Shown here piece by piece: positions 1 through 8,326 of a stretch of 64,000 bases of DNA. The notes under the pieces were generated by a model. That model had not been told where the DNA came from and made no database searches. It saw only the letters and a program-made list of their open reading frames with translations. The DNA lies in contig NZ_OZ075067.1 in the NCBI RefSeq assembly GCF_964186585.1, forward strand, positions 434,001-498,000. The letters are read 5' to 3'. This stretch comes from Microbacterium sp. MM2322. Lineage in GTDB: Bacteria; Actinomycetota; Actinomycetes; Actinomycetales; Microbacteriaceae. A program made the position numbers and the translations under genes. Position 1 is the first letter of the stretch, and the number at the start of each line of letters is the position of its first letter.

Positions 1-1035
1 GAACGCGTCGACGTCGGATTCGCTCGTGTCGAACGAGCACATCCAGCGCACCTCGTTCTTCGAGGCATCCCAGTCGTAGAAGCGGAACGATTCGCGGAGC
101 GCGTCGGCGACGCCGTCGGGCAGAGTCGCGAAGACCCCGTTCGCCTGCGTCGGCTGGCTGAAGCGCACGCCCGCGATCGAGCCGTCGGCGAGGCCCGCCT
201 CGACGGCCGACCGCAGTCGCGCCGCCATCGCGTTGGAGTGACGTGCATTCCGCAGGTACAGGTCGCCCTCGTAGAGCGCGATCAGCTGCGCTGAGACGAA
301 CCGCATCTTCGACGAGAGCTGCATGTTGAGCTTTCGCAGGTAGGGCAGGCCCTGGGATGCCGCGGGGTCGAGCACGACGATGGCCTCGGCTGCGAGCGCG
401 CCGTTCTTCGTGCCGCCGGCGCTGACGAGATCGACACCGGCATCCTTCGTGAAGGCGCGGATCGGCAGGTCGAGGGCGGCGGCGGCGTTCGACAGGCGCG
501 CGCCGTCGAGGTGCAGGCGCATGCCGCGCGCGTGCGCGTGATCGGCCAGCGCCCGGATCTCGTCGGGCGTGTACAGCGTGCCGAGCTCGGTGGACTGCGT
601 GATCGACACGACCAGCGGCTGCGCGCGGTGCTCATCGCCCCAGCCCCATGCCTCCCTGTCGACGAGCTCGGGAGTGAGCTTGCCGTCGTCGGTCGGCACG
701 TTCAGGATCTTGATGCCCGCGACCTTCTCGGGAGCGCCGCCCTCGTCGACGTTGATGTGGGCGGTGGATGCCGCGACCACCGCGCCCCAGCGGGGGAGCA
801 TCGACTGCAGGCCGGTGACGTTCGCGCCGGTGCCGTTGAACACCGGGAACGCCTGCGCCTCCTCGCCGAAGTGGCGCGCGAAGACCTCCTGCAGGCGTGC
901 CGTGTAGACGTCTTCGCCGTAGGCGATCTGGTGGCCGTCGTTGGCGGCGGCGATGGCCGCGAGCACCTCGGGGTGGACCCCGGAGTAGTTGTCGCTGGCG
1001 AAGGAACGGACCGTGGGGTCGTGGAGCGTCGTCAC
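1..1035 (-). CDS. ltaE: low-specificity L-threonine aldolase, 3' end cut by window
   Basis: PLP-dependent cleavage of L-threonine or L-allo-threonine to glycine and acetaldehyde in the cytoplasm. The N-terminal 345 codons are present and the gene runs off the left edge. The family is recognised from the opening FASDNYSGVHPEVL, the glycine-rich FNGTGAN stretch, STAHINVDEGGAPE, the HLDGARL segment and SAGGTKNG, which holds the PLP-binding lysine. I chose GTG at 1035 because a TAGGCT box (1042-1047) lies 6 nt upstream. A GGAGGG is also there but abuts the start codon, too close to act as a normal ribosome binding site. The gene is divergent from the MFS gene at 1101. The family call is secure; exact substrate preference cannot be read. 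Confidence 0.93.
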   Translation of the reverse strand, partial: MTTLHDPTVRSFASDNYSGVHPEVLAAIAAANDGHQIAYGEDVYTARLQEVFARHFGEEAQAFPVFNGTGANVTGLQSMLPRWGAVVAASTAHINVDEGGAPEKVAGIKILNVPTDDGKLTPELVDREAWGWGDEHRAQPLVVSITQSTELGTLYTPDEIRALADHAHARGMRLHLDGARLSNAAAALDLPIRAFTKDAGVDLVSAGGTKNGALAAEAIVVLDPAASQGLPYLRKLNMQLSSKMRFVSAQLIALYEGDLYLRNARHSNAMAARLRSAVEAGLADGSIAGVRFSQPTQANGVFATLPDGVADALRESFRFYDWDASKNEVRWMCSFDTSESDVDAF

Positions 1036-1041
1036 CCCTCC

Positions 1042-1047
1042 AGCCTA
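1042..1047 (-). promoter_or_regulatory. -10 box of threonine aldolase gene
   Basis: TAGGCT on the minus strand with a 6-nt gap to the GTG start at 1035, so transcription would start at or next to the start codon. Confidence 0.55.
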
Positions 1048-1088
1048 GGTTGCGCGGCGGGGTCTTCCCCCGTGTCGGAGCCCGGCGA

Positions 1089-1094
1089 TACCCT
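1089..1094 (+). promoter_or_regulatory. -10 box of MFS gene
   Basis: TACCCT followed by 6 nt (CACCGC) and ATG 1101; no Shine-Dalgarno sequence is visible between them. Confidence 0.55.
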
Positions 1095-1100
1095 CACCGC

Positions 1101-2522
1101 ATGACCGAAGCGACGCCGTCGCCGCGCACCGTCCCTCCCGGCGGGATGCGCGTGTTCCTGCACGTCCTGGTGAACACGGCCGTCGCGAACGTCACGACGA
1201 GCTTCCTGTGGTTCGCCCTCACCTTCTGGGTGTACCTCGAGACGAAGTCGGTGCTCGCCACGGGGCTCATCGGCGGCGCCTACATGCTGCTGCTCGCGAT
1301 CTTCGGCATGGTGTTCGGCACGCTCGTCGACCGCTTCCGCAAGCACGCCGTCATGGTCTTCTCGGGCGTCTTCACGCTCGTCGCCTTCCTCGCGGCCGGG
1401 GCGATCTACGTGTCCCAACCCGAGTCGGCGATCCTCGACCTGGGGCGGCCGTGGTTCTGGCTGTTCTCGGGCATCATCCTGGCCGGCGCGGTCGTCGAGA
1501 ACCTACGCAACATCGCCCTGTCGACGACGGTGACCCTTCTCGTGCCGACCGAGCGCCACGCGAACGCCAACGGCCTCGTCGGCACGGTGCAGGGGATCGC
1601 CTTTATCGTGACGAGCGCCCTCTCGGGGCTCGCGATCGGCCTGGTCGGCATGGGGTGGACGCTCGCGGTGGCGATCGCCTTCACCGCCGTGCCGCTCGTG
1701 CACCTGCTCTTCGTGCGGATCGCCGAGGATGCTCCGGCTCCCGACCCCGGTTCGAAGATCCTCGACATCCGCGGAGCGGCGGCCGCGATCCGCGCGGTCC
1801 CGGGGCTCTTCGCGCTCATCCTCTTCTCGACCTTCAACAACCTCATCGGCGGCCTCTACATGGCGCTGATGGACCCTTACGGGCTCGAGCTCTTCGACGT
1901 GAAGGTGTGGGGCATCGTCCTCGCGGTGACCGCCACCGGGTTCCTCATCGGCGGTGGGATCGTCGCCGCCAAGGGGCTCGGGCGAAACCCCATCCGGACC
2001 CTCCTTCTCGCGGTCGCCGCGATGGGACTGCTGGGCGCCGTCTTCACGCTGCGGGAGTGGTGGTGGCTCTACGCGGTGGGCATCTGGGCGTACATGACCC
2101 TGGTCCCCGTGATCGAGTCCGCCGAGCAGACCGTCATCCAGAAGGTGGTCCCGTTCGAGAGGCAGGGGCGTGTGTTCGGCGCGGCCACCGCGCTCGAAGT
2201 CTCGACCGGCCCCATCACGTCGTTCGCGATCGCCCCGATCGCGGAGTTCTGGATCATCCCCTCCTTCCGTACCGACCAGGGCGAGCGCGCGTGGTCCTGG
2301 CTCCTCGGCGAGGGCGAGATGCGCGGGATCGCGCTGATCTTCCTCGTCGGCGGTCTCCTCATGGTCGTCGCCGCGTTCGCCGCTTTCCTCACGCGGTCCT
2401 ACCGGACCCTGTCGGCACAGTACGAGACGGCGCCCGAGACGAGCGAAGCGGATGCCGGGGCCCCGGCCACCGGCATCCCGTCATCGTCGCGCGAAGCGGC
2501 CGGCGGGGTCGCGGGCGACTGA
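1101..2522 (+). CDS. MFS transporter, macrolide-efflux-like
   Basis: Integral membrane protein of 473 aa with about 12 hydrophobic segments between residues 15 and 445, the usual major facilitator topology. The short loop FGTLVDRFRKHAVM after the second segment matches the family loop 2-3 signature. The overall look, including a late AEQTVIQKVVPFERQGRVFGA loop, resembles MefA-type exporters annotated as drug efflux. The C-terminal 30 residues are hydrophilic and low-complexity (Ala, Glu, Ser). ATG 1101 is chosen over longer readings because the -10 box lies 6 nt before it. It is a single-gene unit divergent from threonine aldolase. The substrate is unknown; drug export is an inference from family resemblance only. 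Confidence 0.85.
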   Translation: MTEATPSPRTVPPGGMRVFLHVLVNTAVANVTTSFLWFALTFWVYLETKSVLATGLIGGAYMLLLAIFGMVFGTLVDRFRKHAVMVFSGVFTLVAFLAAGAIYVSQPESAILDLGRPWFWLFSGIILAGAVVENLRNIALSTTVTLLVPTERHANANGLVGTVQGIAFIVTSALSGLAIGLVGMGWTLAVAIAFTAVPLVHLLFVRIAEDAPAPDPGSKILDIRGAAAAIRAVPGLFALILFSTFNNLIGGLYMALMDPYGLELFDVKVWGIVLAVTATGFLIGGGIVAAKGLGRNPIRTLLLAVAAMGLLGAVFTLREWWWLYAVGIWAYMTLVPVIESAEQTVIQKVVPFERQGRVFGAATALEVSTGPITSFAIAPIAEFWIIPSFRTDQGERAWSWLLGEGEMRGIALIFLVGGLLMVVAAFAAFLTRSYRTLSAQYETAPETSEADAGAPATGIPSSSREAAGGVAGD

Positions 2523-2594
2523 GTCCTGTCCCGAGGACAGCTTCGGCGCCTGAGTCCCCCAGGTCCCAGGCGCCGAAGTGGTGTTCCGTACGCG

Positions 2595-4004
2595 CTAGGC
2601 GTCGGTGGCGCGGATGCCGGCCACGCCGGTGATCACGGGGCGCATCTTCTTCTCGAGCGCCTCGAAGAACATCGACAGCGGGAACTCGTCGTCCAGCACG
2701 GCGTCGGTGTAGCCCTTGGGCGCACCAGCGAGGATCTCGTCCGACAGCCCGCGAGCCCACTGCGACGCGGGGTGCGGAGTCACGGTCTGGCGGACCAGGT
2801 CGTACGCCGCGAGCCAGTGTGCGACCTTCGGGCGATCGATCGACTCCCAGTAGAGGCGGTCGATCGCATCGCTCAGAGCGATGACGGCGTCGGCGACACG
2901 GTCCCACTCGAAGGCCAGCGACGTGTCGGTCCAGTGGAGGACGCCGCGCTGGTGGAGCCACGCGAACAGCAGCTGCCCGCCGAGGCCGTCGTAGTTGCGA
3001 ACGCGGGACCCCGTGATCGCGAAGCGGAAGATGCGATCGAACAGCACCGCGTACTGCACAAGACCGGCGTGCTCGAGCATCTCGCCCTCGGCATCCGTCA
3101 GCGCCGCCTTCGCGGACAGATCCCGCTCGATCGCGACGCACTCGCGGAACGCCGTGAGGTCGCACCGCAGCTCTTCCAGCGAGTACAGGAAGAAGGGCAT
3201 CCGCTGCTTGATCATGAACGGGTCGAAGGGCAGGTCGCCGCGCATGTGCGTGCGGTCGTGGATGAGGTCCCACATGACGAACGTCTTCTCGGCGAGGCGC
3301 TGGTCGTCGAGCAGGCGCGCGGCTGCCTCGGGCAGATCGAGCCGCGTGATCTCGGCGGCGGCGCGGACGACGCGGCGGTAGCGCGCGGCCTCGCGGTCCT
3401 GGAAGATCGCGCCCCACGTGAAGGACGGCACCTCGCGCATCGCGACCGTCTCGGGGAAGAGCACGGCCGAGTTGGTGTCGTAGCCCGGTGTGAAGTCGAG
3501 CAGGCGGAACGAGACGAACAGTCGGTTCGTGTAGGTCTGCTCCAACTCGGCGATGAACTCCGGCCAGATCGTCTCGACGATCACGGCCTCGACCTTGCGG
3601 TCGCGCGTGCCGTTCTGCGTGTACATCGGGAACACGACGAGGTGACGGAGCCCGTCGATGCGGTTCTGCTGCGGCTGGAAGGCCAGCAGCGAGTCGAGGA
3701 AGTCGGGAACGCCGAAGCCCTCGGACACCCACCGCTCGAAGTCCGCGACGCTCGCGTCGAGGTAGGCCTCGTCGTGCGGGAAGGCCGGGGCGAGCGAGCG
3801 GATGCCGGCGGTGATCGCTTCGACGTGCGAGCGGGCGACCTCGTGGTCGGCGGGATCGGGAACCGAGCCGTCGGTGACCTGGACGGCCTGCAGGGCGGTC
3901 GCGGCATCCCGCAGCATCGTCCACGCGGCGGAGGTCTCGGCCTGGCGGGCGTCTTCGACGACCTCCGGCATTCCGATGATCGTCGATGTGGTGACGGTGC
4001 TCAT
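2595..4004 (-). CDS. conserved actinobacterial protein, DUF6421-like
   Basis: A soluble 469-aa protein without signal peptide or membrane segments. I associate it with the DUF6421 family from actinobacteria, but from memory of the sequence style and not a search. The central stretch WDLIHDRTHMRGDLPFDPF, followed about 15 residues later by SLEELRCDL, has two histidines and acidic residues spaced like a metal site; that is inference. It ends shortly after MFFEALEKKMRP. The ATG at 4004 is preceded by a strong AGGAGGT. A TATTCT at 4049-4054 on this strand is a candidate -10. The gene is divergent from an Lrp-type regulator, a common arrangement for a regulator and its target, so control by amino acid level is possible. 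Confidence 0.7.
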   Translation of the reverse strand: MSTVTTSTIIGMPEVVEDARQAETSAAWTMLRDAATALQAVQVTDGSVPDPADHEVARSHVEAITAGIRSLAPAFPHDEAYLDASVADFERWVSEGFGVPDFLDSLLAFQPQQNRIDGLRHLVVFPMYTQNGTRDRKVEAVIVETIWPEFIAELEQTYTNRLFVSFRLLDFTPGYDTNSAVLFPETVAMREVPSFTWGAIFQDREAARYRRVVRAAAEITRLDLPEAAARLLDDQRLAEKTFVMWDLIHDRTHMRGDLPFDPFMIKQRMPFFLYSLEELRCDLTAFRECVAIERDLSAKAALTDAEGEMLEHAGLVQYAVLFDRIFRFAITGSRVRNYDGLGGQLLFAWLHQRGVLHWTDTSLAFEWDRVADAVIALSDAIDRLYWESIDRPKVAHWLAAYDLVRQTVTPHPASQWARGLSDEILAGAPKGYTDAVLDDEFPLSMFFEALEKKMRPVITGVAGIRATDA

Positions 4005-4048
4005 GGGTGACCTCCTATCGGTTCCTCACGGTTTCCTCGCGAAAGACG

Positions 4049-4054
4049 AGAATA
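4049..4054 (-). promoter_or_regulatory. candidate -10 box of DUF6421-like gene
   Basis: TATTCT on the minus strand within the only AT-rich patch of the 117-bp divergent gap; the leader to ATG 4004 is about 40 nt and carries AGGAGGT. Confidence 0.4.
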
Positions 4055-4109
4055 ATTCCTGTGATTTCAGCCTAAGGCCGTAAGGATCGCGTGTGCAAGG
4101 TGGCTGCGG

Positions 4110-4115
4110 TACCGT
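4110..4115 (+). promoter_or_regulatory. -10 box of Lrp gene
   Basis: TACCGT, 6 nt, then GTG 4122. Confidence 0.55.
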
Positions 4116-4121
4116 CAGAGC

Positions 4122-4580
4122 GTGCCCGCAGACGAGACCGACCCCGCCGATTCCGCGATCGTCGCCGCGCTGTCGGCCAACGCGCGCGCCACTCTCGCCG
4201 ATCTCTCCGGCGTCGCGGGTCTGTCCGTCTCGGCGACGCAGGCGAGGGTGCGGCGGCTCGAGGCGCGGGGCCTGATCTCGGGCTACCGTGCCGTCATCGA
4301 CCCGGAGGTCGCCGGCAAGCCGCTCGCGGCGTTCGTCGAGATCACCCCGCTCGACCCCGCCCAGCCCGACAATGCGCCCGAGCTCATCGCTCACCTCGAC
4401 GAGATCGAGGCGTGCCATTCGATCGCCGGAGACGCCGCATACATGCTGTTCGTCCGCGTCGCGACGCCGCGCGACCTCGAGCGGCTCATCCGCGACATCC
4501 GCTCGGCGGCGTCGGTCAACACCCGCACGACCGTCGTGCTGCAGACGTTCTTCGAGCACCGCCCCCTCTCGCCCGCCTGA
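4122..4580 (+). CDS. Lrp/AsnC family transcriptional regulator
   Basis: DNA-binding regulator of 152 aa. Residues 8-55 form the AsnC-type helix-turn-helix (LADLSGVAGLSVSATQARVRRLEARGLI). The rest is the alpha/beta RAM domain that binds an amino acid and drives oligomer assembly (FVEITPLD, then AYMLFVRVATPRDLERLI). GTG 4122 is chosen because the -10 box sits 6 nt before it and the HTH would otherwise start too late. It is divergent from the DUF6421-like gene and so may control that gene and itself. The effector is unknown. Confidence 0.88.
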   Translation: MPADETDPADSAIVAALSANARATLADLSGVAGLSVSATQARVRRLEARGLISGYRAVIDPEVAGKPLAAFVEITPLDPAQPDNAPELIAHLDEIEACHSIAGDAAYMLFVRVATPRDLERLIRDIRSAASVNTRTTVVLQTFFEHRPLSPA

Positions 4581-4624
4581 GCCTCGCTGGCTGTCAAGGG
4601 GAGGCGGGCACGCGCACACGTTCC

Positions 4625-4630
4625 TAACGT
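4625..4630 (+). promoter_or_regulatory. -10 box of diacylglycerol-kinase-family gene
   Basis: TAACGT, then GGAGGC (6 nt) directly touching ATG 4637. The GGAGG is too close to the start for normal ribosome binding. Confidence 0.5.
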
Positions 4631-4636
4631 GGAGGC

Positions 4637-5575
4637 ATGAGCGACACCCCCATCGGCCGTGACGTCCTCGTCGTCGCCAACGGTCGCTCCGGCGTCTCAC
4701 TCGGTCGTCCGGATCGTGTTCCCGACGTCCGTCGACGGATGCCGGGCGCCGCCGTGCACGAGCTCGCCGAGAACGAGACCCTCGACGACGTCGTCGCTGC
4801 GGCGATGGCGGGGGAGAACCGGCCCGAGGTGCTCGGCATCCTCGGCGGCGACGGCTCGGTCTCCCGAGCGGCGCACCTCGCCCGGCGGCACGACCTGACG
4901 CTTCTCGTCCTTCCCAACGGGACGTTCAACCACTTCGCCCGGTCGGCGGGCATTCCCGACGTGGATGCCGGCCTCGATGCGTATGCGGCTGGGCACGTGC
5001 GACCCGTCGCGGTCGCCGAGGTCTCCGTCGACGGCGGCGACCCGATCACGGTGCTGAACGCGGTCTCGCTGGGTGCGTATCCCGAGTTCCTGGCGGAGCG
5101 CGAGCGTCGTACGAGCCTCGGCAAGTGGTGGGGCGGCGCCGTCGCCGCGTGGCGCGAGATGCACCACGCCACGGCGGTCGACGTCGCCCGCGGTGGCAAG
5201 CGCGCCTCCGTCTGGTCGGTGTTCGCGGGCGTTGGACAGAACGACCCCGACCGCATCGCGACGATGCAGCGTGCGACGCTCGACGATCCCGTCATCGACG
5301 TCCGTGTGCATCACGCGCGCGGCACGCGGGCGCGGGCGATTGCGTCGCTCGCGTTCGGTGAGAAGACCGTCGCGGTCCTTCGCGCGCTGCGGGTGATGCC
5401 CCCGGCATCCGACATCGAGCGCATCCTCGACGAGGACTTTGAGATCGACGTTCAGGCCGGCAGCGCCCCCGACATCTGGGTCCACGACGGTGAACTCGAA
5501 GAGGTGGGGAAGGACGGCTTCCGTCTGCGGGTGCGCGCTGTCCCCGAAGGTCTCCGGGTCTACCTGCCTGCCTGA
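4637..5575 (+). CDS. diacylglycerol kinase catalytic-domain protein
   Basis: Cytosolic lipid or sphingoid-base kinase family member of 312 aa. The nucleotide-binding loop LGILGGDGSVSRAA (about residue 70) and PNGTFNHFAR (about residue 95) are the family signatures. The last quarter carries the acidic DIWVHDGELEE segment typical of the second domain. It lacks the usual conserved substrate-side GTGND form, having GTFNH instead, which is common in actinobacterial paralogs of unknown substrate. It is a single-gene unit between lrp and the two-component system. A second family member lies at 42726-43895. Confidence 0.85.
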   Translation: MSDTPIGRDVLVVANGRSGVSLGRPDRVPDVRRRMPGAAVHELAENETLDDVVAAAMAGENRPEVLGILGGDGSVSRAAHLARRHDLTLLVLPNGTFNHFARSAGIPDVDAGLDAYAAGHVRPVAVAEVSVDGGDPITVLNAVSLGAYPEFLAERERRTSLGKWWGGAVAAWREMHHATAVDVARGGKRASVWSVFAGVGQNDPDRIATMQRATLDDPVIDVRVHHARGTRARAIASLAFGEKTVAVLRALRVMPPASDIERILDEDFEIDVQAGSAPDIWVHDGELEEVGKDGFRLRVRAVPEGLRVYLPA

Positions 5576-5618
5576 CGGATACATCCCGCGGCGGATGCCG
5601 CCGTCCGCCGTGAGCGCG

Positions 5619-5624
5619 TAGCGT
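5619..5624 (+). promoter_or_regulatory. -10 box of two-component operon
   Basis: TAGCGT, 6 nt (TCAAGG), then GTG 5631. Confidence 0.55.
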
Positions 5625-5630
5625 TCAAGG

Positions 5631-6830
5631 GTGTTCCGCCCGCTCCGCCCGTACCAGGCCGCCGTCGATGCGGCCATCGCGGTGCTGTTCGCGCTGATGG
5701 CGCTGCCGTTCGAGCTCGGCGCAGGGACGATCTCCCCGTACGACCTCGGCGCGGTCTCGGCGGTCCCCGTCGTGCTGCTCCTGGCCGGCGCGCTCGGACT
5801 CCGCCGGTTCTCACCCGGACTCGCCCTCGGCGTCGCCTGGCTCGGCGCCATCGTCCAGATGTCGCTCGGACGTGCCCCCGGCTTCACCGACATCGCCATC
5901 TTCGCCGTGCTCTACGCGACGGCCGCGTACGGCACGAGGCTCGTGTTCTGGCTGGGGCTCGCCTCGGTCGTCGTCGGCTCCGGCACCATCACGGTCTACC
6001 TCTTCCGATGGGCGTTCCTGGGCAGCGGCGGGCTGTCCAACATCCCGACGCTGATCTTCGTCCTCCTCGCAGCGTTGTTCGCCCTCGGGCTCTCATGGAC
6101 GGCCGGTGCGCTCGTGCGGACCGCCCTTCGCGCCCGAGCCAACCGCGCGGCGCAATCGCGTGCCGAAGAGCAAACCGTCGCCGAGCAGGAGCGCACCCGC
6201 ATCGCGCGCGACATGCACGACATCGTGGCCCACTCCCTCGCGGTGATCATCGCGCAGTCCGACGGCGCGCGGTACGCCGCGGCATCCGATCCCGAGGCGC
6301 AGTCGACGGCCCTCGGCACCATCTCCTCGACGGCCCGCTCGGCCCTGTCGGACGTGCGGCTGCTGCTCACTCAGCTGCGGCACTCGCAGGCGGAAGGGCC
6401 GCAGCCCACCCTCGCCGACCTCGAGCAGCTGTACGCGCAGGTGCGGGCCGCGGGCGTCGAACTGCGCGTGGATGTCGACCCGGCGCCGCGCGGCGAGGTT
6501 GCGGCATCCGTGCAGCTCTCGGTGTACCGCATCCTGCAGGAGGCCCTCACGAACGCGCTCCGTCACGGCGGGGCGACCGGAGTGGACGTCTCCCTCGCCT
6601 GGCACGCCGACCGCGTCGAGCTGCAGGTCCGCAACGAGATCGCCCCGGTCGCCGAGGGTGCGGAGCGACGCACCGGCGGCCACGGCCTGATCGGCATGCG
6701 CGAGCGCGCGCAGCTGATCGGCGGGCGATTGGATGCCGCGGCCGTCGACGGTGTGTTCGTCGTCACCGCATCCCTGCCCACCGGCGCCGTTCCGGAGCTT
6801 CCGACCCCCACCGAGAGGAGCGCTCGGTGA
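5631..6830 (+). CDS. sensor histidine kinase, NarL/LiaS-type (HisKA_3)
   Basis: Membrane sensor kinase of 399 aa. About five hydrophobic segments fill residues 10-160 with little extracytoplasmic loop, so it probably senses within the membrane or through its ABC partner. The dimerisation/phosphoacceptor helix is TRIARDMHDIVAHSLAVI with His196. The ATPase domain shows an N box (LQEALTNALRHGG) and a G box (GGHGLIGMRERA). GTG 5631 is set by the promoter box. The stop overlaps the GTG of the response regulator by 4 nt, so the two are co-expressed. Together with the ABC genes downstream this is the layout of envelope-stress or peptide-antibiotic sensing modules; the stimulus is not readable. Confidence 0.93.
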   Translation: MFRPLRPYQAAVDAAIAVLFALMALPFELGAGTISPYDLGAVSAVPVVLLLAGALGLRRFSPGLALGVAWLGAIVQMSLGRAPGFTDIAIFAVLYATAAYGTRLVFWLGLASVVVGSGTITVYLFRWAFLGSGGLSNIPTLIFVLLAALFALGLSWTAGALVRTALRARANRAAQSRAEEQTVAEQERTRIARDMHDIVAHSLAVIIAQSDGARYAAASDPEAQSTALGTISSTARSALSDVRLLLTQLRHSQAEGPQPTLADLEQLYAQVRAAGVELRVDVDPAPRGEVAASVQLSVYRILQEALTNALRHGGATGVDVSLAWHADRVELQVRNEIAPVAEGAERRTGGHGLIGMRERAQLIGGRLDAAAVDGVFVVTASLPTGAVPELPTPTERSAR

Positions 6831-7468
6831 GCGTCATCCGCGTCGTCCTCGTCGACGACCAGGCCCTGTTCCGCGCCGGCATCCGCATGGTCGTCGCCTC
6901 GCAGCCCGACCTCGAGGTCGTCGGCGAAGCATCCGACGGGGCGCAGGCCCTGCAGGTCGTCCGCCAGACGCGTCCCGACGTCGTCCTCATGGACATCCGG
7001 ATGCCGGTGATGGACGGGCTCGCCGCGACCGAGGCCCTGCTGGCCGACGCCGATCCGCCCAAGGTGGTCATGCTGACGACCTTCGACCTCGATGAGGCGG
7101 CCGCGCGCGCGATCCAGCGCGGTGCGAGCGGGTTCCTCCTCAAGGACGCCGACCCCGAGTTCCTCCTCGCGGCCATCCGCACGGTGCACGCCGGGTCCTC
7201 GGTCATCGCGGCCGCGGCCACCCGTCAGCTCTTCGCACAGCTGAACGAGCCCGTGCGCGCCGTGCCGCCGTCCTTCGCGGAGCTCACCGACCGCGAGCGC
7301 GAGATCTTCGCCCTCGCGGCGCGCGGACTGTCGAACGCCGAGATCGCGGCCCGGGAGTTCCTCTCCGAGGCCACGGTGAAGACGCACGTCTCGCGCATCC
7401 TCGGCAAGCTGTCGCTCCGCGACCGGGTGCAGCTCGTCGTCTTCGCGTTCGAGCACGGGCTCGCCTGA
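6827..7468 (+). CDS. LuxR/NarL-family response regulator
   Basis: Partner of the preceding kinase, 213 aa. Receiver domain 1-120 with the acidic pair at 10-11 (VDDQ), phosphoacceptor Asp56 in VVLMDIRMP and the conserved Lys in FLLKDADP. The C-terminal LuxR helix-turn-helix is LTDREREIFALAARGLSNAEIA followed by ATVKTHVSRILGKL. GTG 6827 overlaps the kinase stop (GTGA) and has GAGAGGAG just upstream. The likely target is the ABC operon starting 97 nt downstream, which has its own promoter. Confidence 0.95.
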   Translation: MSVIRVVLVDDQALFRAGIRMVVASQPDLEVVGEASDGAQALQVVRQTRPDVVLMDIRMPVMDGLAATEALLADADPPKVVMLTTFDLDEAAARAIQRGASGFLLKDADPEFLLAAIRTVHAGSSVIAAAATRQLFAQLNEPVRAVPPSFAELTDREREIFALAARGLSNAEIAAREFLSEATVKTHVSRILGKLSLRDRVQLVVFAFEHGLA

Positions 7469-7551
7469 CCTCGTCTGGTCGCACCCGTGATCATCCTTCC
7501 GATGTAGGCGGCCGCGACGAGCGGCCGACGCGGGGCTGCAGGTCTCGTCTG

Positions 7552-7557
7552 TAGCGT
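7552..7557 (+). promoter_or_regulatory. -10 box of ABC exporter operon
   Basis: TAGCGT, 7 nt, then ATG 7565. Probable target promoter of the adjacent response regulator, although no regulator site can be defined from one example. Confidence 0.5.
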
Positions 7558-7564
7558 CGGAGAC

Positions 7565-8326
7565 ATGCAGATCACGACCACCGAGATGGGCCTCGCCGCC
7601 CGCGTCCAGAACCTCACGAAGACCTACGGCGGCGGCGAGAACGCCGTCCGCGCGCTCGACGACGTCACCGTCGGCATCCGTCGCGGGGAGTTCACCGCGA
7701 TCATGGGGCCGTCGGGGTCGGGCAAGTCCACGCTCATGCACATCATGGCCGGCCTCGACGCCCCGGCATCCGGCACCGTCTGGATCGGCGACACCGAGAT
7801 CACAGGGCTCTCCGACGTCGAGCTGACGATCCTCCGCCGCCGCCGGGTCGGTTTCGTCTTCCAGTCCTTCAACCTGGTCCCCACCCTCGACGCGATCGGC
7901 AACATCCTGCTGCCCTTCGACCTCGACGGCCGGCGTCCCACCTCCCAGGAGAAGACGCGCATCGACGGCCTCGTCGAGACGCTGGGACTCGGGCCGCGCC
8001 TGCGGCACCGCCCGCACCAGCTCTCGGGCGGTCAGCAGCAGCGCGTCGCCATCGCCCGCGCCCTCGCGACCGCACCCGACCTCGTCTTCGCCGACGAGCC
8101 GACCGGCAATCTCGACTCCCGCTCGGGTCGCGAGGTGCTGTCGCTCCTCGCCGCCGCGAGCAGCGAGCACGGCCAGTCGATCGCGATGGTGACCCACGAC
8201 CCCGTGGCCGCCTCGTACGCCGATCGCGTCCTGTTCCTCGGCGACGGCCGCATCGTCGCCGACAAGCCCCGCCAGACCGCCGAGCAGATCTCGGCCCACA
8301 TGCTCAGCACGGAGGTGACCGCGTGA
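7565..8326 (+). CDS. ABC transporter ATPase, MacB/LolD/BceA type
   Basis: ATP-hydrolysing subunit of 253 aa. Walker A is GPSGSGKST (about residue 60), the Q-loop lies in FVFQSFNLVPTL, the signature is LSGGQQQR, Walker B is LVFADEPTG, and the switch histidine is in AMVTHDPVAA. The class pairs with FtsX-fold permeases and powers lipid, lipoprotein or peptide-antibiotic extrusion without forming a classic channel. It overlaps the permease gene by 4 nt (GTGA). Confidence 0.94.
   Translation: MQITTTEMGLAARVQNLTKTYGGGENAVRALDDVTVGIRRGEFTAIMGPSGSGKSTLMHIMAGLDAPASGTVWIGDTEITGLSDVELTILRRRRVGFVFQSFNLVPTLDAIGNILLPFDLDGRRPTSQEKTRIDGLVETLGLGPRLRHRPHQLSGGQQQRVAIARALATAPDLVFADEPTGNLDSRSGREVLSLLAAASSEHGQSIAMVTHDPVAASYADRVLFLGDGRIVADKPRQTAEQISAHMLSTEVTA

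Noticed and set aside
4637..5575. Pseudogene status of the first diacylglycerol-kinase-family gene because of GTFNH replacing GTGN
   Set aside because: The frame is intact, the promoter is good and the nucleotide loop is present, so divergence of substrate is a better reading than decay.
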